A DNA stretch of 64,000 nt. Origin: Gigaspora margarita (taxonomy: Eukaryota > Glomeromycota > Glomeromycetes > Diversisporales > Gigasporaceae). Location of the stretch: NCBI GenBank assembly GCA_009809945.1, contig WTPW01001570.1:1058-65057 (forward strand), given 5' to 3'. A model generated the notes under the pieces. It was not told where the DNA came from. It ran no database searches and saw nothing but the letters and a program-made list of their open reading frames with translations. Below are positions 10,921-21,133 of the stretch, piece after piece; within the stretch, counting starts at the first letter, position 1, and each line of letters opens with the position of its first letter. The translations under genes were made by a program, and so were the position numbers.

Positions 10921-10953
10921 CTATAGTATTTATTAACCAATTTTATTTTTAAA

Positions 10954-11052
10954 ATGTCATTAAAATATAAAATTTCTTACAAAGAAAAAAAAGCTACAGT
11001 CAAAAAAAGAGTAGTTGGAATTAATAATTCTCAAAAAGAATTAACCAAATTT
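10954..11052 (+). pseudogene. Truncated 5' end of unknown gene
   Basis: The frame begins MSLKYKISYKEKKATVKKR, then VVGINNSQKELTKF, and runs into the T-rich tail of a minus-strand retroelement at about 11050. The basic start and the upstream hairpin box suggest a genuine gene start cut by the insertion. The family is not recognised. Confidence 0.4.
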
Positions 11053-11388
11053 ATTTTTATTTTTATTTTTTTTTAACTTTGGCAACCACACGTTAACTTT
11101 ATTAAATAGATTTCATTATTATACAACAATGACTTAAACAACATGCTAAGCATAAACCCGGCCTTCTTTAAATTCGATGACCCATGTTTGGTTGTCGCAC
11201 TGATATTTGCCATCTATGTCCACATACGTTGTAACACATATTTCAAACATAGATATAGCTTGGTACTCAGCTACTGTGTTAATGATTACCCTACATCTTG
11301 CTGCCTTCTATTTACAAATGTTACTAAAACTATTGCTATATCTATATACAATATATTTTCTATATATAATCTTAATTAAAAAGAAAAA
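11053..11388 (-). mobile_element. 3' fragment of a poly(A) retroelement (minus strand)
   Basis: On the minus strand this ends aataaagttaacgtgtggtt, then gccaaagttaaaaaaaaa, a tail resembling the 3' ends at 24930-24970 and 33850-33896. Upstream it can encode TYVDIDGKYQCDNQTWVIEF followed by KEGRVYA and a stop. I do not know that peptide. The 5' side abuts the poly(T) of another minus-strand LINE at 11390. Confidence 0.45.
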
Positions 11389-11389
11389 G

Positions 11390-13205
11390 TTTTTTTTTTT
11401 TTTTTTTTCCTCCTCTTTTAATTTTTTGACTTGATCCACCATACGGATGGCAGAGAGCTAAAAATCTGTTTGCTCAGAGTCTCACACACAAGCTTTTTGG
11501 TCTTGATGAGTTTTTCTTTTAAAGATTTCCAAATATTCGAGTTCTGTGGTTCAGTTTTGTCATTCAGTTTTCTCTTCTTCTTTGCAGGTTCTTGTAAGTT
11601 AGCTCGTTGACCGGATCGCATCTCTTCTGCTCCTCTTTTCTTCGCTTTCGTAATACCTGTCAAATTTTCCCATTCACACATTTTCTTACAGCATTCCACC
11701 CATATTATTTTGTAAAAACCTTCCTGGTATACATGCGTCAATGCTCTAATCGCGTCATATGTCTCTTTGGTGCTTGTTAGTAGTAGCCGAAGGTTTCCTA
11801 AAGTGCTTTGCCTTACCAGGCCTCTTATGTAGTCTTGTCATGCTCTGAGCTATTCTTGTCTCATTTTATGCAGGACGGTCATACAAAGATCTCGTAGTGT
11901 TATAACAGCTCTAGTTTCGTCTTTGAGATGTGCCCAGGCAAGGCTTATTGCCCATGCCTCTAACTCAAGCCATATATGTTCTAAAGCCTTGCAACAAGTT
12001 AGATGGTCTAGTGTTTATGCTGCTTGATCCTTATATAAGACGCAGTATGGATCTGGGTAGACATTCAGTTTTCTCTTACACAGCTCTGTTTTTGTAGGCA
12101 GTATTTGAAAAAGTCCCTTATTTTTTGTTACTAAGCTGTTACTTGTATCTTCTGATCTGCATTTTGAACCTTTGATCTCCTTTAGACTTTCCCAACAAAA
12201 GAACAAGCACATTTCTTCTTCTGGATCTTTATCTCTGTAACGTTCGTTCTTCTTCGATAAGTACCATTCGGCTTCTATGTATCGCTATTGAACTTCTAGT
12301 ATGAACTTCCTAGGCGAAACCTCGATTACACTTTCTTTCCACTTCAAATTGCAGCACCAACGCTTGGGTTGTTTAAATAAAAGAATCCAACTAGTATCAC
12401 ATAGTGCTCTCTCTTTTGCCAATCTGTCTGCCTCTTCATTCCATTTTATACCTGTGTGTGCTCTGACTTTGCAAAGTTTGATTTTAAGCCTCTTATATTA
12501 AACTACTTCTACTATTTTATCTAGAACTACTCTATTTTTATACTTAAGCGCATCTTTAAAATCTGTATTATACATATAACTATTTATACTATTAATTGCT
12601 GCTAAAGAGTCTGTCTTTATTACTACATTAGCATCTGCCTTGGTCGTTAGCAGTGCACACAGAATTGCAATTAATTTGGTCTCGTAGAAGAAGGCCAGTG
12701 GGTTACTCCAACTTTTCCTACCGTGAACCTTGTCTTTTCCTCGTTAATTACCTGAATCTATTCTGTACCCATTTTGTCGATTTCACTTCCATCCCCTCTC
12801 AGCTGTATCCAAGATCCATCTGTGTAAAAACAATAGTTCTCTAGGTTCGCTATCATATTTTTTTCTAGGTTTTCTAAAATGAGGTTTTCGAACCTTTTCC
12901 GCAAAATCTTGTGACTTGACTAACTCACGTTCTGCATAATCTATTTCTTTTAGTTGAGGTACCGGACATTCTTGCACTGGGGTCAAATGGTACTCAGGCT
13001 TGTCTTTAAGCAAGGTTGTAGGAAAGTTTGTTATCCAGTTATTTTCTTATTTTGTAATTCTTACCGCAGCACCTCTAATAAGATTTTTGTTACAGCTAAT
13101 CATGCATCCATTTTCCTTGCCTTTTGTATTAAGGTTACAACCTCCATATTTTAGCAGACTACATTTGTCCTCTCCTATATGCATTTCTGTCCAATGTTCG
13201 ATAAG
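11390..13205 (-). pseudogene. 5'-truncated LINE: RNase H and C-terminal CCHC region
   Basis: Poly(T) at 11390-11408 is the poly(A) tail of a minus-strand element. Reading leftward from about 13010 the frames give TDGSWIQLRGDGSE, then TDSLAAINSIN, then VRAHTGIKWNEEADRLAKES, the metal-binding and histidine motifs of type I RNase H. Next comes CVLYKDQ...LDHLTC, a CCHC-type motif, and a basic tail. The tail segment IIWVECCKKMCEWENLTGI resembles IWKPRCETVAEWEKEKNIT in the full LINE at 38232-46141, so both belong to one clade. Endonuclease and reverse transcriptase are missing, as expected from incomplete reverse transcription. Several frame changes and stops make it non-functional. No target duplication was recognised. 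Confidence 0.7.
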
Positions 13206-13746
13206 AGCTTAACCAATCTATTAATATTGAACCTACTGTTGAAGAACTTATTGATTTTGAAAATTGGCAAATTACAAATTATATTTCTGACAAAGCTTAT
13301 GTTCAATTCTTTTCTAATTTTGAAAAAAGACATGAATTTTTGTTAAATATTTTGGATTTTTATCAAAACTATCGTAAAAATTATGAATGTATTAAAAGAG
13401 AAATATTACCAAGAAATCGACAAGATGATTTATTCAAGGATGCTCAAGATTGGAGAAAAAATAGTTTGAATAGTCCAAAGCATAGTGCAAGATTTCAAGT
13501 ACTGTCAGTCTTCCCCAAACCAGTATTATATGTTATCAGATTTGAAAATATTATAAACTATTAGATTTATATATCAGATACCAACTTGGTAAATTAAGTT
13601 TTTATCAGATTTGATAGGTTATCGATTTTGACAGGATCAGTTTGGGGAGGGCTAACAGTATCTTGAATGGAAGATTTATTAAAAGATTTAAAATTTCAAA
13701 TTGAAATTAAAGAAAGTCAAAAAGATTCTAAACAAAAAAATGAATA
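13205..13746 (+). pseudogene. Unknown gene fragment interrupted by a TA-flanked MITE
   Basis: From the LINE junction the frame reads PTVEELIDFENWQITNYISD, then FSNFEKRHEFLLNILDFYQN, a helical charged protein, up to ARFQ at 13500. A 157-bp MITE follows. Joined across it, the frame continues V-S-stop-MEDLLKDLKFQIEIKESQKD and ends near 13746. The stop is TGA, where TGG would be one transition away. The N-terminus was lost to the adjacent LINE. I do not recognise the family. Confidence 0.45.
13502..13658. mobile_element. 157-bp pogo-like MITE, TA TSD
   Basis: The ends CTGTCAGTCTTCCCCAAAC and GTTTGGGGAGGGCTAACAG are inverted repeats flanked by TA (13500-13501 and 13659-13660). The inner right arm ggttatcgattttgacagga, then tcagttt closely matches the right end of the pogo-like transposon at 62641-62668, which suggests a non-autonomous derivative of that family. 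Confidence 0.75.
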
Positions 13747-14143
13747 ATTAAATTTATATTAATCAAATTTATTATATTTGTAACTATCTAGTCAATATTG
13801 ACCAGATAAAATTTTTTATATACGAGCAATGTTGCAATCAAAAAACAATTTACAAAAACTTTTATTTTCTGGGATCATAACAGAGTTTTCATATAATTTT
13901 TCTATTTTATCCGTAATTATTAGAAATCAATCTGTATAGGTGAGAAGAAGTGCTTGAAAAAAAGTTTATTAACCTTTGTATATTTTTAATCAAAAATACA
14001 CCAAAAACTCAAAGTTATTATTTTATTGTCAAAAGTATAATGCTTTTTAGCATTTCAAAATTTGTGTTTCATATGAACACAAGTTATATTCTTTGCAAAA
14101 TTTTGATATATAGTCTCAATCATCAACAATATCATTAGGGTCA
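13747..14143. other. AT-rich intergenic stretch
   Basis: No recognisable gene. A short frame at 13950-14138 is open but has no coding features I trust. The region lies between the unknown gene fragment and the Gln/Asn-rich start of the Nudix-like gene. Confidence 0.5.
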
Positions 14144-14465
14144 TTGGAGCCTAAAATTGATAATCGAGAAAATGACTTAGAAATTAATCAATCGAATCAA
14201 GAATCAAATTATCAAAAAAATCAATCACAAGATCAAAACAAATCGCAAGAATCAATAGATCAAGAATCAACAAATAATCAATTTATTGATCTTACTTATA
14301 TAAACAATTATAAAGTTGTAAAAAATAATATGTATGGTAAGTTAATTGGTAATTTTAAATATATTTCTAGTCAAAATGGATATATTAGAAATTCAAATAT
14401 TGTAAAATAATAAAATACATTTTAGTGATAATGATTTGAGAATAAATAGTGATTATCCTAATGAT
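14144..14465 (+). pseudogene. Gln/Asn/Ser-rich N-terminal part of the Nudix-like gene
   Basis: An 88-residue open stretch starts MEPKIDNRENDLEI, contains many NQ, SQ and QES repeats, then FIDLTYINNYKVVKNNMYGK and ISSQNGYIRNSNI. After a frame change it continues as NNKIHFSDNDLRINSDYPND, where a 279-bp MITE interrupts it at 14466. The low-complexity head would be disordered. Its position and the continuation on the other side of the MITE suggest that it belongs to the Nudix gene downstream, but the frames do not join cleanly. Confidence 0.4.
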
Positions 14466-14744
14466 CAGTATTGTCATGGAGCAGCTTTGGACAATGATTT
14501 GAAAAATTTGGACAATTTTGGACAATATAATGAAGTAAAATTACTTAAAATTTCATTATGATAACCTATTTTAATTTTAACTGGAATGTGTTCAGTATCT
14601 AAAAAAATATATAGTTATATATTTTTTAGATAGATTTATTAATTTTTAAAGCTTAGACAAGCTTTGGACAATCCTGGATGTTTGGACAATTTTGGACGTG
14701 AACAAGCCAAAAAAGGCTATGGATAGCCAAAACGTACAATACTG
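14466..14744. mobile_element. 279-bp hAT-like MITE, 8-bp TSD
   Basis: The ends CAGTATTGT and ACAATACTG are inverted, and the 8 bp CTAATGAT are repeated on both sides (14458-14465 and 14745-14752). An 8-bp TSD with CAG-type ends is typical of hAT elements. Internally, TTTGGACAAT is repeated several times, a possible subterminal binding repeat. It splits the Nudix-like gene. Confidence 0.75.
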
Positions 14745-14756
14745 CTAATGATAATA

Positions 14757-15627
14757 TTGATTAACCAGTAAAAATAAACAAACTAATTATAATAGAAGAA
14801 CAATACACAATGTTAAAAAAGATTTCAATATTATTTTTGACACTATTAGTAAATATGAATTTTATATTCAAATATTAAATAAGATAAAGTCCTATGGATT
14901 TACTGTAGAACAATTAGTAAATCAAGTTAGTCCTCATATTGAGGTTAACAAAAATCTTCAAAATCAACTTAAACAAAATCTTGAAACTTTCAAAAAAGTT
15001 TTACGTGAATTTACTATTTGTATTTTGGTAAATGGTAATAAAAAGATTTATTTGAGTAGACAAAACAATTCTACAAAAGATTATTATACCAAGTATCAAG
15101 TACCAAATGGAGGTAAAAAGAACAATGAATCATATAAGCAATGTGCAAGACAAGAAACATTTGAAGAAACACAGGTTAAAGTTCATGAACTTGAATTTAT
15201 TGGACTTTATGAAGGATTTAGATTATTTTTTGATGAAAAAAAATATATGTTCAAATGTGCAATATATTTTATCTTGATAGGTAATCAAATTCCAAAACAA
15301 ACTAAAAAATTTAATAATAATAAATGGTTTGCTATTGAATTAAAAGATTTTGGGAAATATAATTTGACAGATTTTTTAAGAGAGTTTAAGCAGGTAATTA
15401 TTAAAAGAATTAATAGTAAATTTTATTCTATTAAATTAAAAGAAGTTCATAAAAAAAAAAAGAAAAGTAGAACAGATAGATGAATCAGATAGATAGTATC
15501 TAGTGAAGATGATAAAAATTCAAAACATATAGCATATAGTAAAGATGAAATTCATTAAGAAAATTCAAAACAGCTAGTTACTAGTAAAGATGAGATTCTT
15601 AATGATATCTCAAAGCTTGTAGATTAA
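14757..15627 (+). pseudogene. Nudix hydrolase-like gene
   Basis: A long plus-strand frame runs from about 14757; its only stops are near the C-terminus. It begins with a charged helical segment (KKDFNIIFDTISKYEFYI). At 15100-15175 it has a Nudix box: GGKKNNE, seven residues, QETFEETQV, fitting G-x5-E-x7-R-E-U-x-E-E-x-G-U except Gln for the usual Arg and Gln for the usual Gly. Nudix enzymes cleave nucleoside diphosphates linked to another group; the box binds divalent metal, and the glutamates are kept here. Downstream, ELEFIGLYEGFRLFFDEKKY and FNNNKWFAIEL fit later Nudix strands. The tail (SSEDDKNSK, SKDEIH, SKDEILNDISKL) has internal repeats and three in-frame stops (TGA 15481, TAG 15490, TAA 15556) that may be recent. 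The head is separated by the MITE at 14466. Confidence 0.6.
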
Positions 15628-15742
15628 TAATTAAATTATTATATTTTTTGCTTTATTTTATTTAGTACTAATAGTACTGAGCAAAATTTTATTTATTTAA
15701 TAGTTGAAGTAAACTATTTTTATTTGATGATTATTATTGGTA

Positions 15743-17671
15743 CTGTCTTTTTCCTCTATAATCATGCAGTTTGTTGCAGCAAAAATAGTAATTATAAAGA
15801 GGTGTGATTATATAGTAATTACCCTATTTAATCATATCTAATACTGTAGTTTATATTATGTGATTATATAGAAGTAAATATTATAATCACAAATAGTTGC
15901 TACATATAAAAGTCCAAATTGTACTAAGTGAATCAACTTAAATGCATTAAGTAAAGTTGTTTGGAATAACAAATTACATATATTTTAAAAGTTTTATATA
16001 ATTTGGCAAACAATTATTAATTAATTTTTTTACTTTATGTTAGACAAAAAAAAAATAAATTATTTTTTTATCCAACATAAAATAAAAAAACAAATTAATA
16101 ATAGTTTGTCAAGTTTGTCAAAATTTCAGAATATGTATAATTTGTATATAAAACAGCTTTCTTAAAGTGTTAACCAATTTACTTACTATAAATTTCTGAA
16201 AATAAGCTACTTCTTTGTTTTGACCAAAAAACCCAAAAACTTATTTATCTGAAAATAAACTACTTCCATGATTGATAATAGTCACTATGTAGTAAATTCC
16301 AAATTTTACTATGTAAATCAATGATAATTGCTTAAGTAAACTTATTAAAAAGATCAAAATACACATATAGTAAATTTTTAGAAAATTAAAGAACATTTTA
16401 TTATTTGACTTTTGACTTTTACGTTCGACAAAAAAAGTAAAATTTTTTTAAAAAATATATTCAAAAAACATAAAAATTAAAAGTCGTCCTGAAGGTCGAT
16501 AGCATAGTGGTTGCGCTCCTAGGACATCGTTGCTTCTTTACATAAGGTCGCCAGTTCAAGTCCCACGAACAGCAAAATAACTACATACGATCATGTGAAG
16601 GATGACTTGAATTAGAATGCTTGGACCGTGTTTGAACGGCTCAGCCACATGTCAGGTTTGGCTTGATAAAGACTCTCTGAACATTTCAGATAGATGTTGT
16701 GTAACTTGCTCTAACAGGGTCTTTGGTCTTCAGTTCTTCTCTGCAATGTGTGGCCTCAGAGGTGAAAAACTTCTAGAAAATTTGGAACGGGGTTGGAACT
16801 CGTCTGCTGCTAGTTCTGGTTCCCCTTTAAGAATACTTGAACAGTCCCAATAAAATCCCTCAGTTGTAAATGAGTCGGCCGATTGAGTTCAGTTGGAGTA
16901 AGTTCTGGTTAAATCCCCTGGTTGTAAATGGGTCAGCTAATTAGGTTTAGCTGGAATAAGAATTACTTGGATAGTTCCGGTTAAAATCCCCTGGTTGTAA
17001 ATGGGTCAGCCGATTGGGTTCAGTTGGAATATAGAAATAGGATGGCTTGGCTGGTTAGCCACGGTAAAATTAAAATTAGTAATAGATGAACATATGTAGA
17101 TCATTACAAATGTACAAACAAATGTAGGGCCCAGTTGGGTCCCATGATTAATGACCTTAATAAAAAGACCGCTAACATGCGGCTTCGGGTGTATACTCGA
17201 AGGAATTTAAAAAAAAAAAAAATTAAAAGTCAAATAATAAAATATTTTCTAAATTGAATAAAAATTTCAAACTATATGCATTTAGTTCTTCTAAACAAGT
17301 TTACTTAAGCGATTATAATTGATTTATTTAGTAGAATTTGGACTTTACTATATAGCAACTACCTGCGATCGCTAAAACTAAATTTAACTCAAAACAAGCT
17401 AACTTCTAATTTTTTGCATAACAAAATATAGTTTACTTTCAGGAATCTATAGTAGTAAAATTTAGACTTTTATATATGATATTGTAATTATATGAGAGTA
17501 TTTTACTAATAAAAAAATCTCAAAAAGCTTCTAAAAAATATGATAGTGATTATAAGCTATTTGTAATTATATAAAGGTATTTTTTATATAAAAAAAAATA
17601 GTAGTTAAAATTTTGTGTGATTATATAGAGGTTGTGACTATAGAGGAGGTGATTGTAGAAGAAGAAGACAG
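15743..17671. mobile_element. Fold-back TA element carrying a nested SINE
   Basis: The ends CTGTCTTTTTCCTCTATAAT and ATTGTAGAAGAAGAAGACAG are inverted and flanked by TA (15741-15742, 17672-17673). Removing the SINE at 16486-17217 leaves about 1.2 kb with no gene. Inside are copies of a palindromic repeat (gttgctacat...aaagtccaaatt...ctaagt) also found at 17940-18090 and 63110-63440. TA duplication with CTG-type ends suggests a Tc1/mariner/pogo-class non-autonomous element. Confidence 0.6.
16486..17217 (+). mobile_element. tRNA-derived SINE with poly(A) tail
   Basis: It starts gtcctgaaggtcgatagcat, containing an A-box-like gatagcatagtggttgcg, followed by a B-box-like ccagttcaagtccc, as in tRNA-derived Pol III promoters. 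The body has diverged repeats of ggttgtaaatgggtcagc (16865-17030). The 3' end carries aataaaaagaccgc, cggcttcgggtgtatactcg and a poly(A) run. The direct repeat aaaaattaaaagtc flanks it (16472-16485 and 17218-17231), as expected for target-primed insertion. The same head occurs in the SINE at 24479. Confidence 0.75.
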
Positions 17672-17881
17672 TATAATCTATCAAATTATTAAAAATATAA
17701 TATGTTTACTAGTTTAAAACCTGCTGCTTTGTAGTAGCATCAAAATTATATATAACAGATAAATTAGATTTAATTTTTAATTTGTTTTTTGTTTCTAAAC
17801 CAAAATTTAGTTTGGTACAATAACAAACCTAACTTTGGTATAAATAAACCTAAATTTGGTACAAATACTGTATAGTGCCAA

Positions 17882-18150
17882 AAATAAGCTACCTCCAAAA
17901 GAAGCTACCCCAGATTTTCAAAAGAATTTTTAAAAATTTTTAAAGAAATCGTTAACAGTTACTACATATAAATGTTTTTATTTTACTAAGTAAATTCAAA
18001 AGTGTAATTAAGTAAAGTTGTTCAGAACAACGAAATACACCCATAGCAAAAATTTCATAGTATTTGGACAACTTTTTATTAGTACATTTTTTAATTTTTC
18101 TAAAAATTTAACAATCTGAAAATAAGCTACCCCAAGTATTTTTGTGTAAC
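17882..18150. repeat. Further copy of the palindromic gttgctacat repeat
   Basis: aataagctacctcc near 17882 and gaaaataagctacccc near 18117 are in the same orientation, and between them lies cagttactacatataaatgt, then ttactaagtaaattc, related to the palindromic repeats in 15743-17671 and 63001-63578. Borders are uncertain. Confidence 0.4.
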
Positions 18151-18194
18151 TGTATGGCCAAAAGGGTAGCTTATTTTAAGTAAAATATAGTAAA

Positions 18195-18385
18195 TCCGAT
18201 CTTGCTTCAAAAAACCCAAGCTTGGTTAAAAAAACCAATCTTAGTTTAAATAAACCTGGTCTTGATTCAAATAAACTTTGTATTAGTTTAAAAAAACTGG
18301 GTTTATCTAATATGAATCTAATTTTGTTCAAATAATCTGATTTTGGTTCAAATAAACCCGAATTAGGTTCAAATAAAAAAAGTTA
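18195..18385. repeat. Degenerate tandem repeat, unit about 20-22 bp
   Basis: Units like ttggttcaaataaacctgat recur eight or nine times with substitutions. Weaker related units (tttggtacaaataaacct) lie at 17805-17875. No coding role is visible. Confidence 0.6.
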
Positions 18386-18701
18386 CCAAATTAGAATTTG
18401 TGTAACTTTATACAACATTAGTTTTGTATAACCAAAAATTAAATTTGTGAAAATAGTATATTGAAACTTTGTATAATATTAATGCATATTTTTGTTACAC
18501 AGTTGCTTGTGTAATATTAATTTTGGAAATGAATATAATTGGTCACAATAGGGTCTTCCAACATGTAATTCCAAATATTTTAAACTATAAATATTATCTT
18601 AATAATGGAAAAAAAGGTAAGAGGCAAAAGCTCTTATACTAGTATTTGTAATTCTGAAGTTATGCTATTTCCTATGTATAATAAGAATATTCTGAATTGT
18701 A

Positions 18702-19568
18702 TCCCTTAGATTGTAACACAGGCAAATTTGCTGTGTATTTTAAAAATTTTAATAAAATTTTAAATATTGATTTTAGCCATATCTTTTCTAAGTAAAAAAT
18801 ATACTTTGAGCTTTGTTTTAATAACTTTTTATAAACATTGTCACAGATAATCGTGAAATCAGATGTTGGTAAAATTTGGGGTCTTAATTTGAAAATATAA
18901 GCCTTACTAAAATCTACCTATACTCTTTTATTAATAACCCTAACCCTAAATTCTAACTCAACCATAAAAAAAAAGCAGACAAAAAAGGCCCTAAAAAATT
19001 TTAAAAATCGTGCATAAAATACATCCAAATTTCACCATCATCCGATTTCATAATCATCTGTGACAAAAATTTTTTAAAATTATTTGAAAACTTTAGTATA
19101 ATCAAAGTTTAAAGTTCTTGTATTAGTATTTTTACTATTAAAATTTTTCTTTAGGTTTTCTTAAATTTCATATGTTCCCATCTATAAAAAAAATTTTTAC
19201 TTCTAATACAAGCCTTAATTTTTACAAATAAATCAATAAAGTTGCAATAATGAAAGTTATCATCTTTATATAAACTACAATATTGTCTTAAGGACTATAG
19301 CTTTAAAACTAAAACTAAAAAAGATTATAGAGAAATTGTAATAAAATTTTTTAAAAATTTTTTTTCTTAAAGTTATTTATTTTTAGCTTATATATAACTT
19401 AAATTTTTTTTCTTATAAAAACTAATTTTGCAAAAAGTAATCCTTATTTTCAAATATTATTGTACAAAGTTTTATTTAATTATCTTGGTATTTAAAAAAA
19501 GTAAATCAGAGTAAAAAAAGTGCAAAAACACAGGCAAATTTGCCTGTGTTCTACTACAATCTAAGGGA
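18702..19568. mobile_element. 867-bp TIR element, TA TSD (family copy 1)
   Basis: The ends TCCCTTAGATTGTAACACAG and (reverse strand) TCCCTTAGATTGTAGTAGAA agree for their first 15 bases and both continue to CACAGGCAAATTTGC. TA flanks both sides (18700-18701, 19569-19570). It has no reading frame. A second copy lies at 47516-48169 and a fragment near 49060-49150, all sharing tttctaagtaaaaaatata. Non-autonomous Tc1/mariner-class behaviour is inferred from the TA duplication. Confidence 0.75.
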
Positions 19569-19728
19569 TAATAATAATTATATGTTAGAATTATTTATAA
19601 GTATTTTCTCAGATAATCACTAAAGACTCAAGCTGGTCTACAAGTTATATCTTATTGAAGTTAGCTGCTACAATAAGAATGAATAGAAATTTTATACTAA
19701 AGCAGATTTGTTTTTTTTTGTAGTTATC

Positions 19729-20112
19729 CAACCATAATATTGGTTATAATTTTGAATTTGCTATTCATCAAAAATTGAATATAAGTAATATTATTGCCAA
19801 TAAAATTAATATAAATCAAGAAGATAATAGAATTGATATTATTGCAATATACAAGAAAAATTTTGTATTGATTCAATATAAGAGTATAGAAAAACTGATT
19901 GCAGTTTAAATGGTTTGAAATTTTGAATCATTGGTATTATGATTTTTTAATTTATTGAAAATTATTGTATATAATAGCACCAAGATTAAAGATGAAAAAT
20001 ATTTAATATCTAAAGCTAATATTTGGCTTAATTTATCAAAGTTGAATTTAAAAGGTTGTGATAAGACATTTGTAATTGACACAATTATCAATCATTTTGA
20101 ACAAAAAAATTA
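19729..20112 (+). pseudogene. Restriction-endonuclease-like (PD-(D/E)XK) remnant
   Basis: Plus-strand frames read FEFAIHQKLNISNIIANKIN, then EDNRIDIIAIYKKNFVLIQYK, SIEKLIAV, and after two in-frame stops LLKIIVYNSTKIKDEKYL and TFVIDTIINHFEQKN. The pattern R-I-D-I-I ... L-I-Q-Y-K matches the motif II Asp and the (E/Q)xK motif of Mrr-like restriction endonuclease folds, which recur in arbuscular mycorrhizal fungal genomes as I remember them. The stops could be transitions of Gln or Trp codons. An N-terminal domain, if any, is lost. The assignment rests on motif spacing only. Confidence 0.45.
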
Positions 20113-20393
20113 ATAATATCAAACGTTCAATTTGGGGTTCTTTCTTTTCTCAATTTTAAAAGTAAAATTATAGTTATTGAAAAAACTATATCTAAATGAT
20201 TCAAACCATATTAATTTATTTAGTCTTCTTAAATTAAATATTATTCAGTTTTTTAAACCAAATAATTTTTTATTCGATAAATGAGAATATATGTTTCTCA
20301 GATAATAAAAATCAATCAAGATACAATTAATTTGCGTAAACAATTATTATTATTGTTAAATAAAGTTAATAATGAAATTGACAAAAATAATAA

Positions 20394-20559
20394 GACGCAT
20401 GCCATTTATCATATAATTTTTTTTCTTAGTAACCTCCCTTATCCATGTATAATGTGATTACTTTTATCTAATTTTGATTTGTTAATATAATATATAGACA
20501 TGATCACTATCACTAACTATGTATCTATGATAAAAATCATGTAATAAATGGCATGCCTC
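20394..20559. mobile_element. 166-bp Harbinger-like MITE, TAA TSD (copy 1)
   Basis: The ends GACGCATGCCATTTATCA and (reverse strand) GAGGCATGCCATTTATTA are inverted repeats, and TAA flanks both sides (20391-20393, 20560-20562). The three-base TWA duplication is characteristic of PIF/Harbinger. A second copy with its own TAA duplication is at 36354-36517. Confidence 0.8.
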
Positions 20560-20784
20560 TAAACAAAGAATTTATATGACTCTTCAAGGTTTTAATTTAG
20601 TCAAATTAGCTTATTAATTACATTATCAAATAAATTATTTCAAATTATTTAATACAATTAATAACAATTGTAGCATAATTATAGATATTTTTCTTCTATT
20701 CTTGATTTAATACAAAATGGTAGTGATGTAATTTTTTAATTATTTAGTTTTTTGAAACCAAATAATCTTTTATATTCATCAGAA

Positions 20785-20998
20785 AATTTTATATATAGAT
20801 ATTGATCGATATATAACACTTAATCATTTTATATCGATTATAAAATATCATTATATATCAATTAATTGGATAAAAATCGATATATATCTAAATCGATATA
20901 TATCATTTTTTTATATTAAATCATTATATATCTATAAATCGATTATAATCAGAATTATTTAAAACAATATATAACGATTAACAGATCTTTAACAATTA
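20785..20998. repeat. ATCGATATATA-type cluster (copy 2)
   Basis: Repeated atcgatatatatc-like strings span 200 bp. At the right edge acaattacatagtgttttga, then cccatc is the reverse complement of the block at the edge of copy 1 (272-292), so the two copies lie in opposite orientations. Confidence 0.6.
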
Positions 20999-21095
20999 CA
21001 TAGTGTTTTGACCCATCACTGAGTAAAAAAAAATCCTCTTTCTTTTTTTTTCTCCTCTCTCTTTTTTTTCTCTCTTCTTTTCTTCTCTCTCCCTT

Positions 21096-21133
<38 letters not shown>

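Noticed and set aside
16486..16570. Possible tRNA gene
   Set aside because: A- and B-box strings are present, but there is no cloverleaf I could close, and the sequence continues into a poly(A) SINE with target duplication. The same applies to 24479, 26496 and 50066.
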